Assembly (NCBI GenBank): GCA_964447175.1
Contig: CAYURP010000030.1
Span: forward strand, 1 to 32,054
Direction of reading: 5' to 3'
DNA: 32,054 nucleotides
Origin: CAYURP01 sp964447175
GTDB lineage: Bacteria > Zixibacteria > MSB-5A5 > SM23-73-2
Shown here: positions 1 through 8,195 of the stretch, in pieces
Position numbering within the stretch: the first letter of the stretch is position 1
How the letters are laid out: every line of letters begins with the position of its first letter
Notes under the pieces: model-generated
What the model was told of the DNA's origin: nothing
Seen by the model: the letters and a program-made list of their open reading frames with translations, nothing else
Databases searched by the model: none
Program-made: the position numbers and the translations under genes

Positions 1-1
1 A

Positions 2-2086
2 AGCCTGATTCAAAGGGTTGAGCAAATATTCTCCAAGGAAAAGGGGACGATCTCCTCAGATAGTCTTTGGCATCCGATATGTGCCACTCCCCTGATGATG
101 GAGATAATGCTTAACTGGGATAAGATGAGTTCAGAAGCCAAAAAGATTCTATCTCCTTTTACTGAGAGACCAGATTACTCACCCCACACTGAATACACCT
201 ATGATTCGCCCAGTGGCTATTTCAAGATTCACTATACCACCACCGGAGATGCGGCTGTATATCGAGCGGATGTGGATGAAAACCAGGATGGAATTCCAGA
301 TTATGTAAACCAGTGCGGATTGATTCTGGATCATGTCTGGTCAAAAGAGATCGACACCCTGTGTTATAATACCCCTCCCAGCGATGCAGAGTATCCTCCA
401 GAAATGGATAATGGAGGGGATGGAAAGTATGATGTCTATCTGGATTACCTCGATCCGGTGTTCTTTGGCGCCTCATATCCCGAATATCAGGTTGAACCTG
501 GAAGCCCGGTTTATACCAGTTATCTTGTGCTTCGGAACGATTACAGCTTTTGGGTGGAGGAACATCCTTTATACAAAAACGTCTACGAGCCTTTAATGGT
601 AACTGCGGCTCATGAGTTCTTTCACGCTATCCATTTTGGATATGATGCCACTGAGGCAGAAGTCGATCCGGACAGCTTTTACAAACCTTACTGGATGGAG
701 ATCTCCGCTGTGTGGATGGAGGATATGGTTTACGATAATATCAACGATTATCTGGGGTATTTGCCTCACTTTTACCGGGAACCCTGGCTTTCGCTTCGGA
801 CTTTCAGGAGCCCTGTGGATTATCACCCCTATGCCAGCTGTGTCTGGGCATTTTTTCTTCAGGAGAAATATGGAAGAGATGTGATTAAAAAGATCTGGGA
901 AAAGTGTGCTGAGGTTCCGGGTGACAATGCTTTGCAAGCTATGGATGAAATATTGCAAGAATCTCCTTACAATACCTCCCTGGAAGATGCTTTCAGGGAA
1001 TTCACCGTGTGGAATTATTTCATAGGGGAACGGGCTATTCCTGAGGTTTTCTACTCAGAAGGGGATCTTTTCGTGGATTATAATGATAATCCATTGGAAA
1101 TGACAGTGGAATGGACACACACACAATACCCTGTAACCTCTTCTGGCCCGCAGTTGGATCGTAGACCTGAGGATATGGGATCAAACTACGTGGTTTTTGA
1201 ACCATATGCAGATTCAGCAGGAGGTTTAAATATTAATTTCGTTGGATTGGATACAGATAACTGGAAAGCATCCATAGCAGCTTATACTGAAGGTTTCTTC
1301 CCTTTAATATTTGAGATGGGTATAGATGAGTTACAAAATGGAAATTCTAAGGTTTATAACTGGAGCGATTACTCGGAGATTATCTTAATTCCGTGTGTAG
1401 CATCCAAAGGAGGAGAAGTTTTATCTTATGATTACGACTGCTCGGCTGATTATGATACCTCTCTTTATGGGCCGCAGTTGTTCCCTCCCTGGTTGACCGT
1501 CGATCCCCGAGGACCCAAAACTGCCTATACCGGAAAAGTTTTGATGTTCAACGTAATTGCCACAGACCAGAACTCTGAGGATATATTAACTATAGCTAAA
1601 GACGGGGTAGGCAATTTCAATTTCACCCCTTCGGTATCTCCGGCTATTGGTAATTTCAGCTGGACTCCAAGTATAGATAATGCTCTGCATTCTCCTTTTC
1701 TTGTTGTTTTCAGCGTATCGGATGGAGAATGTGGCTATGATACCACAATTGTTGAGATAGAAGTTCTGGAGCGGTCAGACAAAGATATAATACCCCAGAA
1801 TTTCCCTAATCCATTTGTGATCGCAGAACACAACTTCACCTATTTTCCCATAGTCCTTTCTGAGGAAAGCGAGGTTGAGATTTTAATAACCACAATCGCA
1901 GGAGAAAAGATTAAAAACCTGAAGGAAAAATTAGGTGTGGGAACCTATACCTACAATAGTAAGCATCTGCTTCCCAAATGGGATGGGAAAAACGAAAAGG
2001 GTGAATATGTAACCTCCGGAGTTTACCTGTATCACGTGAAGACCAAAAACAGCTCGGTTTTGAAGAAGATGGTGGTGATAAGGTGA
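2..2086 (+). CDS. Secreted MXAN_6640-type metalloprotease, 5' end cut by window
   Basis: The frame is open from base 2 with no stop, so the true start lies upstream. The Met at 95 is internal, because the 31 codons before it read as ordinary protein. Numbered from that Met, a Ca-binding-like DENQDGIPD motif lies near 61-69, a zinc-binding HEFFH motif at 173-177, and Glu202 and Glu208 in the following WMEISAVWME stretch could supply the third ligand. This matches the MXAN_6640 family of putative exported metalloproteases. An Ig/cadherin-like domain (about 470-565) follows, then a FlgD-like or type IX-style C-terminal domain beginning NFPNPF (about 569-663), typical of exported proteins in FCB-related bacteria. 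The stop overlaps the next start (GTGA). Protease function is inferred from family and motif; the substrate is unknown. Confidence 0.85.
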   Translation, partial: SLIQRVEQIFSKEKGTISSDSLWHPICATPLMMEIMLNWDKMSSEAKKILSPFTERPDYSPHTEYTYDSPSGYFKIHYTTTGDAAVYRADVDENQDGIPDYVNQCGLILDHVWSKEIDTLCYNTPPSDAEYPPEMDNGGDGKYDVYLDYLDPVFFGASYPEYQVEPGSPVYTSYLVLRNDYSFWVEEHPLYKNVYEPLMVTAAHEFFHAIHFGYDATEAEVDPDSFYKPYWMEISAVWMEDMVYDNINDYLGYLPHFYREPWLSLRTFRSPVDYHPYASCVWAFFLQEKYGRDVIKKIWEKCAEVPGDNALQAMDEILQESPYNTSLEDAFREFTVWNYFIGERAIPEVFYSEGDLFVDYNDNPLEMTVEWTHTQYPVTSSGPQLDRRPEDMGSNYVVFEPYADSAGGLNINFVGLDTDNWKASIAAYTEGFFPLIFEMGIDELQNGNSKVYNWSDYSEIILIPCVASKGGEVLSYDYDCSADYDTSLYGPQLFPPWLTVDPRGPKTAYTGKVLMFNVIATDQNSEDILTIAKDGVGNFNFTPSVSPAIGNFSWTPSIDNALHSPFLVVFSVSDGECGYDTTIVEIEVLERSDKDIIPQNFPNPFVIAEHNFTYFPIVLSEESEVEILITTIAGEKIKNLKEKLGVGTYTYNSKHLLPKWDGKNEKGEYVTSGVYLYHVKTKNSSVLKKMVVIR

Positions 2087-2607
2087 ACTGGGAGGTGAGG
2101 AAGTTAGCCCAGATGGGCATATTTGTGGCTTTAGCCATTGCTTTGAAACTTCCTCTCCTGCAAATTCCCAATGTTGAATTTTTTACCTTTGTGGTTTTCT
2201 CCTCAGGTTATCTTCTGGGCATTTTAGAGGGAGGGGTGGTGGGTGGTTTTTCTATTTTGATTTATACTACTTTTAACCCTTACGGTTTTCCTCCTCTGCC
2301 CATTGCCCTGGCACAGGTTTTTTCTATGATTTTCATCGGGATTTTCGGGGGTTTGATTTTCAAAGCAGGACTTGTAATTTTGGTTAAACTTTCAACTTTG
2401 ATCCTGATGGGTTTAGTGGGAGTGATCCTGACTTTAATTTACGATATTCTAACCAATCTGGCTGTGGCTTATGTTGTGGGGCAATTTATTCCGGTAATGC
2501 TGGCAGCTGTGCCCTTTTCTTTAATCCATATTGGATCTAATGCCATAATTTTTGTTGTGCTGGCTCCGGTTTTACTTAAATTCAATCAATTGGAAAAAAG
2601 AGTTTGA
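2083..2607 (+). CDS. ECF-type transporter S component (vitamin uptake, putative)
   Basis: This is a 174-aa integral membrane protein with about five or six hydrophobic helices and few charged residues, the size and layout of an ECF transporter substrate-binding S component. A YDILTNLA segment near residue 126 and a PFSLIHIGSNA segment near residue 147 resemble the loops and last helices of that family. The start is GTG inside the GTGA overlap with the preceding stop, with a GGTGGT purine stretch upstream. It lies 3 bp before a TonB-dependent receptor gene, so both may carry the same substrate across the two membranes; cobalamin or another vitamin is the natural guess but the sequence does not prove it. 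No EcfA or EcfT genes are nearby, so shared energising subunits are presumed to be encoded elsewhere. Confidence 0.7.
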   Translation: MNWEVRKLAQMGIFVALAIALKLPLLQIPNVEFFTFVVFSSGYLLGILEGGVVGGFSILIYTTFNPYGFPPLPIALAQVFSMIFIGIFGGLIFKAGLVILVKLSTLILMGLVGVILTLIYDILTNLAVAYVVGQFIPVMLAAVPFSLIHIGSNAIIFVVLAPVLLKFNQLEKRV

Positions 2608-2610
2608 GAA

Positions 2611-4470
2611 TTGTCTAAAGGGCTCTTAAAATTTTTGATAATTTCTTTTTTTCTGTTGAGTTTTTCTGTTTCAGCTCAGGACATGGGGGATAGCGATACC
2701 CTGAAGGTAAAAGAGAAGGATTTCCAGGAGAAAGTGTTCGAGCTTTTCACCTGTGGGGAGGTAATTACCTCAGAGGACATAGATCACTCCATTGCTAAAA
2801 GTTTAAGCGATGTTTTAAAAAGATACAGGGCTTTGGACATAACCTCTTATGGAGTTTATGCTCAGCCGGAGATAGCCTCTTTCTGGGGAAAACCATCAGA
2901 GTTTTCATTTGTTTTTCTGGATCGTATTCCTCTTAGAGATCAAGCTTTGTATTTCCCTCAAAGCGGAGATTTGGATCTGAATTGTTTTTCCTATGTAAAT
3001 ATTGAAAGAATTGAGATTTTTGATAGCCCGGTGATGAATATATTAAGTGAAGATGGGGCAGGGGGAGGTCTGAATCTTGTTGCTAAAGATTACCAAGGGA
3101 AGGAACCTTATTCCCGGGCAACCTACCAGAAGGGACCGGATCATTATGGACATACAATGCTGGAAATGGGAAGGGATTTTCTGAGTCAAGGTAGATTCTA
3201 TGTGACGGGAGATTTCAAAAAATACGGGGGAAGGGTTCCCCGAAGCTCTTCGGAATCAAGACACCTGACCGGCAAATTCTCTTATGAGTTTGATCCGCAC
3301 TGGGAGATGAGCTTTTATGCTTTGGATTACAATGCGAAAACCGAAATTCCCCAATTTTCAGACGTTTTGCTGGATGCGGAGAAAAAGGAACAATCCGATT
3401 TGATATTGAATTTAAGGTCTTTATATCAAATGAAGGGAAATTCCTCTTTAACCTTTGATCTTTACTATTCTCCCCGAAGTCAAAAATTGAAAGGAGGAGG
3501 CACTTCATTTCCCCAGGAGAAAAAGGAGAAGGATTTCTCCTTAAAAGGGAGCTTTGAAAGTAAAGTCTCTTCTCATTACTTAACCTGGACCAGCTTTTTA
3601 AGAAAGAGGTCTTTTGACGAGAACGAAAATCCTCATCGCTCTTTATGGGATGGACATATCTCGCTGGCAGATATGTTTCAGTACAATGATAAATTAGCTT
3701 TTCTATTTTTTCTTAAAGGAGATAAACTTGAAGACTATGATCCAAAGCTCTCAGCTATGGGAGGCATCTCTTACAATTTGAACAACAGTTTAAACGTTTT
3801 CAGTGATTTGGGCTGGCAACATTCATATCCCTCGCTTCATGATCTTTACCTGGATTTATCCTATCATGGTGCTGTTTCATCTCCTTTAGAGGATAGAGAA
3901 AATTATCTTAAGGATAAGAAGATTTTCAGTTTGAATTATGGAGTAAAGTTAAACCAGGGGAAATTCAGGTTAACCTTGACTTCAATTTACTCTCGGATAA
4001 ATAATAACATTCTCTGGATGGAGGATCAGCCTGAAAAAAAGGATACTGACATTTTCGGAGCTGACTTGGGTTTTGAATTAACCCCGTATCCGAATTTTGA
4101 AGCTTATCTTTCCTATGCTTATAAGAGAAGCCAATACAAGGAATTAGATAATGAATTTCAATTCCCCTTTGTGCCCGAACACAGTATGTTCTCGTTTATC
4201 CAATATAGCAATAAAAGACTTAAAGAAGGGTTAGGAGCAACCATCAGATTGGAAGGCGAGTTCCTGTCATCCAGGTATTTAGAATATGGGGAAGAGAACA
4301 ATGTTTCTGAGGTTTTTCTGCTCAACTCTAAATTTGATCTGAAGTTTTTAGACCTCCACTTTTACTATGTAATAGAAAACATAACCGACCAGGAATACAA
4401 AACCAGAGAGGAATTCAAGATGAATGGAAGAACCCAATGGTGGGGATTTTACTGGGAGTTTTTCGATTGA
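2611..4470 (+). CDS. TonB-dependent outer-membrane receptor (BtuB-like)
   Basis: The 619-aa product starts at TTG. An in-frame TGA lies only 4 bp upstream, and the TTG start gives a clean signal peptide ending at SVSA-QD (about residue 22), while the next Met would remove it. Residues about 45-160 form a plug domain (SLSDVLK, the FLDRIPL stretch, YVNIERIEI, and a GAGGGLNLVAK strand). The remainder is rich in alternating aromatic/polar strands typical of a 22-stranded barrel, ending WGFYWEFFD. The final residue is Asp, not the usual aromatic, although Phe occupies the two preceding positions. It is shorter than many such receptors but near BtuB size. Its substrate is inferred only from the adjacent S component. 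Confidence 0.85.
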   Translation: MSKGLLKFLIISFFLLSFSVSAQDMGDSDTLKVKEKDFQEKVFELFTCGEVITSEDIDHSIAKSLSDVLKRYRALDITSYGVYAQPEIASFWGKPSEFSFVFLDRIPLRDQALYFPQSGDLDLNCFSYVNIERIEIFDSPVMNILSEDGAGGGLNLVAKDYQGKEPYSRATYQKGPDHYGHTMLEMGRDFLSQGRFYVTGDFKKYGGRVPRSSSESRHLTGKFSYEFDPHWEMSFYALDYNAKTEIPQFSDVLLDAEKKEQSDLILNLRSLYQMKGNSSLTFDLYYSPRSQKLKGGGTSFPQEKKEKDFSLKGSFESKVSSHYLTWTSFLRKRSFDENENPHRSLWDGHISLADMFQYNDKLAFLFFLKGDKLEDYDPKLSAMGGISYNLNNSLNVFSDLGWQHSYPSLHDLYLDLSYHGAVSSPLEDRENYLKDKKIFSLNYGVKLNQGKFRLTLTSIYSRINNNILWMEDQPEKKDTDIFGADLGFELTPYPNFEAYLSYAYKRSQYKELDNEFQFPFVPEHSMFSFIQYSNKRLKEGLGATIRLEGEFLSSRYLEYGEENNVSEVFLLNSKFDLKFLDLHFYYVIENITDQEYKTREEFKMNGRTQWWGFYWEFFD

Positions 4471-4498
4471 ACCATTATGATATAAAAGAGGTGATAAA

Positions 4499-5044
4499 AT
4501 GAAAAGGGAAGAAGCGCTGAGCTTGGTTAAGTCCAAAGTAAAAAACAAGAATTTAATCAAGCATATGCTGGCAGTGGAAGCCATTATGAGAAGGTTAGCT
4601 CGGCATTTTGGGGAGGATGAGGAACTCTGGGGATTGACCGGCATTTTACACGATCTGGATTACGATGAGACGGCAAATGATCCTGAAAAACATTCTCTTA
4701 TAACAGTGGAATGGCTTAAGGATTACGATCTGGACCAGAGAATTCTCTATGCCATAAAAGCCCATCCCCGAAAAGTGGAGCCCCAATCCAAAATGGACTG
4801 GTCCTTATTTGCATCGGATTCCCTTTCAGGTCTCATAGTTGCCGCGGCCCTGATGCATCCTACAAAAAAACTGAAAAACCTGGATGTTCAGTTTGTTATG
4901 AACCGCTTCAAGGAGAAAAGATTTGCCGCCGGAGCAAGGAGGGAGGACATCAAGGAATGCGAGAGGATGGACCTTTCTCTGGAGGAGTTCGTCGGGTTGG
5001 CTTTGGAGGGGATGCAGGGGATAGATGTCGAGCTGGAGCTATAA
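4499..5044 (+). CDS. HD-domain (HDIG-type) hydrolase
   Basis: This 181-aa protein carries the metal-binding signature of the HD superfamily: His22, the LHDLD motif with His51-Asp52, His65 in EKHSL, a further AHP histidine near 88 and an ASDS aspartate near 109. Such small HDIG proteins hydrolyse phosphomonoesters or nucleotides, but the substrate of this subgroup is usually not known. Translation is supported by a strong AGAGGTGAT ribosome-binding site just before the ATG. It is cytosolic, with no signal peptide. The gene lies 28 bp behind the receptor gene and is probably in the same transcript. Confidence 0.85.
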   Translation: MKREEALSLVKSKVKNKNLIKHMLAVEAIMRRLARHFGEDEELWGLTGILHDLDYDETANDPEKHSLITVEWLKDYDLDQRILYAIKAHPRKVEPQSKMDWSLFASDSLSGLIVAAALMHPTKKLKNLDVQFVMNRFKEKRFAAGARREDIKECERMDLSLEEFVGLALEGMQGIDVELEL

Positions 5045-5069
5045 TATTTCCTGATATATCTTAAAACAG

Positions 5070-5453
5070 ATGAATTATAAAGTCTTATTGTTTTGTATAT
5101 TAATCATTCTGATTACATTATTCAGTAATTCGTTAGCTGACACAACAAATCAACAGGACTCTATTAAAATTGAAAAAGCGAAGACTAAATGGGTTGACAA
5201 ATGGTGGGGCAAAGACAAGGCAAAGCATTTTCTGGTCAGTGCTTTTCTGGCCGGAGCCTCATACAAGATCTATCACGACCAATTGCATAATAAAAAAGAA
5301 CAATCCCTATATTTCTCGACCGGTTTCACCTTGAGCCTGGGATTGGGCAAGGAGATCTACGATGAGACCAGACCCCAAAAAAAATTCAGCTACAAAGATC
5401 TGATTTATGATTTTCTGGGAATCGGGGTGGGATTGTTAATTATAACCAGGTAA
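5070..5453 (+). CDS. YfiM/DUF2279-like exported protein
   Basis: This 127-aa protein has an N-terminal signal peptide (hydrophobic residues 5-18, probable cleavage after SLA near residue 23). The mature part contains DKAKHFLVSAFLAG, a GLGKEIYDE segment and a final FSYKDLIYDFLGIGVG helix, the order of conserved blocks seen in YfiM/DUF2279 proteins. The family is of unknown function, and members are periplasmic or membrane-associated. No clear Shine-Dalgarno sequence precedes the ATG; the leader is AT-rich. It sits 25 bp after the HD gene and ends 1 bp before the next start codon, suggesting coupled translation. Confidence 0.7.
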   Translation: MNYKVLLFCILIILITLFSNSLADTTNQQDSIKIEKAKTKWVDKWWGKDKAKHFLVSAFLAGASYKIYHDQLHNKKEQSLYFSTGFTLSLGLGKEIYDETRPQKKFSYKDLIYDFLGIGVGLLIITR

Positions 5454-5454
5454 G

Positions 5455-6810
5455 ATGGAGCAAAGTCCGAAAAAATTAGAGGTTTACAGCTGGGGAATCT
5501 ACGATTTCGCCAACACCATCTACTCTATGAATATCATAACTATGTATTTTGCTCAGTGGGTGATAGTGGACAACCACAAGGAGGACATCTGGTACAGTAT
5601 TAGTTATGCTTTGTCCATGCTTTTGGTGGCTCTGGTTATGCCAGTTCTGGGAGCAATATCGGATTCATCCGGCAGAAGAAAACCTTATTTATTAATGCTT
5701 ACCCTGGGATGTGTGGCAGGGACTTTTTTCATAGGGCTAGTGAGCAACAACGTTGCCCAGGTGGATCTGAGGGTGTATCTGGCTTTGATCTTTTTTGCGA
5801 TTACCAATTTCTCCTATGAGGGGGGGTTGGTCTTTTACAATGCTTTGCTGCCCCAGGTTAGTACTCCCAAAAACATCGGCAGGATTTCGGGTTTAGGCGT
5901 AGCCATGGGATATATGGGAGCCATTGTGGGATTATTGTTGGTTAAACCTTTTGTGGAAGGCAATCTTTTCGGGCTGAAATTACCTCTGGTGAGTGGACCC
6001 GGACGGGAAAAGGCATTCATACCCACAGCTCTATTTTTTCTTTTTTTCAGCCTGCCCATTTTTTTATGGGTGAAGGAGAGAATAGAACCCCGAGCTGATC
6101 GGTTAAAAACCGGTGTGAAACAGGCTTTTAAAAGGGTCTGGGAGGGATTGACCAAAACTAAAAAATACCCCGGGGTTTTACGATTCTTGATAGCTGATTA
6201 TTTTTTCGAGGATGCCATTGCCACGGTCATTATTTTTATGGCGGTTTATGCTCAGGTGGTGATGGGAATGGGGGATGAGATAAAGATTTGGTTTTTCATC
6301 CTTTCCACCACCTCTGCTGTGGTGGGGTCCTTTTTAGCTGGGATTTTTACCGATTGGATCGGGCCAAAAAAGACTTTGTTCTTTGTGGTTTTTGGATGGA
6401 TAATTTCTTTAACAGTGGTAATGTTTACGTTTAATCACACCATCTTCTGGATAATCGGCTCCTGCATAGGAATCTTTTTAGGATCGACCTGGACCGCTTC
6501 CCGGCCTCTTCTGACATCTCTGGTTCCTAAAGAGATGGTGGGGGAGTTTTTTGGCTTGTACTCTCTTTCTGGAAGGGCAGCGGCTATTATCGGGCCAATC
6601 CTCTGGGGGGGGACTGTGCTTTATTTTAAAAAGGATAACTTTCTGGTTAAAAAAGCCTTGTCCTTTCTGGAATCAGCAGGTATGAGCCTCTCTCCTGAGG
6701 TATTAAACACCATTCAATACCGCTTCGCAGTGGGAGTTTTGGTATTGGTGATGATTTTAGGTTTGATTATGTTTGTTAAGGTTCCGGACAAATTCAAAAA
6801 AAACATCTGA
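5455..6810 (+). CDS. MFS transporter, UMF1/Atg22-like family
   Basis: The 451-aa product has about twelve hydrophobic helices. Its N-terminus reads EVYSWGIYDFANTIYSMNI, the hallmark opening of the UMF1 (Atg22-like) branch of the major facilitator superfamily, and the cytoplasmic loop after helix 2 has the DSSGRRKP signature (about residues 67-74). Members are inner-membrane permeases, often of unknown substrate; the yeast homologue is linked to amino-acid efflux from the vacuole. The ATG lies 1 bp after the preceding stop, so expression is probably coupled. Nothing in the sequence fixes the substrate. Confidence 0.87.
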   Translation: MEQSPKKLEVYSWGIYDFANTIYSMNIITMYFAQWVIVDNHKEDIWYSISYALSMLLVALVMPVLGAISDSSGRRKPYLLMLTLGCVAGTFFIGLVSNNVAQVDLRVYLALIFFAITNFSYEGGLVFYNALLPQVSTPKNIGRISGLGVAMGYMGAIVGLLLVKPFVEGNLFGLKLPLVSGPGREKAFIPTALFFLFFSLPIFLWVKERIEPRADRLKTGVKQAFKRVWEGLTKTKKYPGVLRFLIADYFFEDAIATVIIFMAVYAQVVMGMGDEIKIWFFILSTTSAVVGSFLAGIFTDWIGPKKTLFFVVFGWIISLTVVMFTFNHTIFWIIGSCIGIFLGSTWTASRPLLTSLVPKEMVGEFFGLYSLSGRAAAIIGPILWGGTVLYFKKDNFLVKKALSFLESAGMSLSPEVLNTIQYRFAVGVLVLVMILGLIMFVKVPDKFKKNI

Positions 6811-6845
6811 TCACTTAATGAAACTTCAAAAGCCAAGGAGATAAA

Positions 6846-7880
6846 TTGCCCCATTGGTATGAATATGTTGGAGTGATCCACATTCACTCCACGGAATCCG
6901 ACGGAAGCCAGCCTATTCCAAAGATTATAAACGTTGGACAAAAGACCGGACTGGATTTTTTGATGTTTACCGATCATATGAGCCTCAGGCCATATCATCA
7001 GGGTCTTGAGGGGTGGTATGGGGATACCCTGGCTATAATAGGATATGAGATTCAGGATAGCCTGAACAAGAATCATTATCTGGTTTTTGGGGTGGGGGAC
7101 ATCTTGCCAGGGGAATTTTCCGCATTTGAATATGTCAAAGGGGTAAAAAGGGAGGGTGGCCTGGGAATAATCGCTCATCCGGATGAGACAAGGCACTCCC
7201 TGCCCAAGTATCCTTCCTATCCCTGGACTGCCTGGGAGGCGGAGGGATTCGACGGAATAGAGATCTGGAATCAAATGTCCGAATGGATGGAGAAACTAAC
7301 TAAGTTTAATCAATTGAAAATGGTTCTTTCACCCAGAAGGGCTCTGGATTCACCCACCCGGAGAATATTGAAAATATGGGATGAGCTGAACCAAAAAAGA
7401 AAAGTGGTGGGCATAGGAGGAGTGGACGTTCATGCCCACCCCTACAAAATAGGGCCATTTCGGATTATTATATTTCCCTATAAGGTTCAGTTCAAATCCA
7501 TCAGGACACATATTCTTTTAGATGAGCCACTATCTTCGGATTTCAAGAAAGCCAAAGAGCAGATTTTTTCTGCCTTGAGAAACTGCAATGTTTTTGCTTC
7601 AAATTACCGCTGGGGCGATGGTAAGGGATTTGCTTTTTATGCACAGAGCAGAAATCAGATAGCCAAAATTGGTGAAGAGATAAACAGTCGGGATAAAATA
7701 ACACTGAGCATAAAAACACCTCAAAAATCACAAATAAGGCTTTTATGTGATGGGAAAGTAGTCTGCGAAAAAGAGGGAAAGAATCTGGATTATACGCCAG
7801 AAGTTAAAGGCAGCTTCAGGGTAGAAATCTATCGCAGAAAAAGAGGCTGGATTTTCTCCAATCATATCCGGGTGTCATAG
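6846..7880 (+). CDS. PHP-domain metal-dependent phosphoesterase
   Basis: This 344-aa protein begins at TTG, supported by a good AAGGAG ribosome-binding site 5 bp upstream. PHP metal-ligand motifs appear in order: HIH at residues 12-14, FTDH at 41-44, IIAHPDE near 110-116 and GGVDVHAHP near 193-201. This is the layout of stand-alone PHP proteins that hydrolyse phosphate esters using a trinuclear metal centre. The C-terminal ~100 residues look like a small beta-sandwich (repeated strands ending IFSNHIRVS), as in PHP proteins acting on surface or exported substrates, yet no signal peptide is visible. The substrate is unknown. Confidence 0.83.
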   Translation: MPHWYEYVGVIHIHSTESDGSQPIPKIINVGQKTGLDFLMFTDHMSLRPYHQGLEGWYGDTLAIIGYEIQDSLNKNHYLVFGVGDILPGEFSAFEYVKGVKREGGLGIIAHPDETRHSLPKYPSYPWTAWEAEGFDGIEIWNQMSEWMEKLTKFNQLKMVLSPRRALDSPTRRILKIWDELNQKRKVVGIGGVDVHAHPYKIGPFRIIIFPYKVQFKSIRTHILLDEPLSSDFKKAKEQIFSALRNCNVFASNYRWGDGKGFAFYAQSRNQIAKIGEEINSRDKITLSIKTPQKSQIRLLCDGKVVCEKEGKNLDYTPEVKGSFRVEIYRRKRGWIFSNHIRVS

Positions 7881-7972
7881 CCTAAAAGATATCTGGACTG
7901 TCTTTCTTCCTTTTTTAAATCCATAAAAGATAGGAATCTAAAATATATTCTCAGACTGCAAATAAAATTTGT

Positions 7973-8001
7973 TTGACAATAATTAAGCTGGTAGATATTT
8001 T
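7973..8001 (+). promoter_or_regulatory. Sigma-70-type promoter of the LiaF-like gene
   Basis: TTGACA at 7973-7978 is a perfect -35 box. After a 17-bp spacer, TATTTT at 7996-8001 matches four of six -10 positions. Transcription would begin about 8008, only about 5 nt before the ATG at 8013, so the first cistron would be nearly leaderless, in keeping with the absence of a ribosome-binding site there. Confidence 0.5.
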
Positions 8002-8012
8002 AGTTTCTAATT

Positions 8013-8168
8013 ATGATTGAACACGGAAGAAAAGATATTTTTACAGGTTTAGTAATCATTTTAGTGGGAGTTCTTTTCCTTCTGCAGAATCTGGGTTACA
8101 TCGAAGGAAGCATATGGAGATACTGGCCGGTGCTTCTGATTATCTGGGGAATCAAGAAGCTGATTTAA
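8013..8168 (+). CDS. 51-aa LiaI/LiaF-like membrane microprotein
   Basis: A 51-codon frame starts at ATG and ends at TAA (8166-8168). The product has a charged start (MIEHGRKD), a helix around TGLVIILVGVLFLLQNLGY, then the block WRYWPVLLIIWGIKKL. This G-x-x-I-x-x-x-G-x-x-F-L-x-x-N-L-G ... YWP-x-x-L-I-x-x-G spacing is the two-helix transmembrane module found at the N-terminus of LiaF/LiaI and DUF5668 proteins. In this case it stands alone without the C-terminal domain. There is no Shine-Dalgarno sequence, and a -35/-10 pair ends 11 bp upstream, so near-leaderless translation is likely. It lies 27 bp before the MgtE-like gene. LiaF proteins report envelope stress; such a role here is only inference. 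Confidence 0.75.
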   Translation: MIEHGRKDIFTGLVIILVGVLFLLQNLGYIEGSIWRYWPVLLIIWGIKKLI

Positions 8169-8195
8169 CTTTTAACCTGTTCCATCTAAAAGAAG

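Noticed and set aside
593..958. 121-codon minus-strand frame inside the metalloprotease gene
   Set aside because: Antisense shadow of a clearly coding frame with metal-site motifs; no ribosome-binding site or recognisable protein.
6714..7274. 186-codon minus-strand frame across the MFS and PHP genes
   Set aside because: Antisense to two genes with recognisable family motifs; its translation has no domain features.
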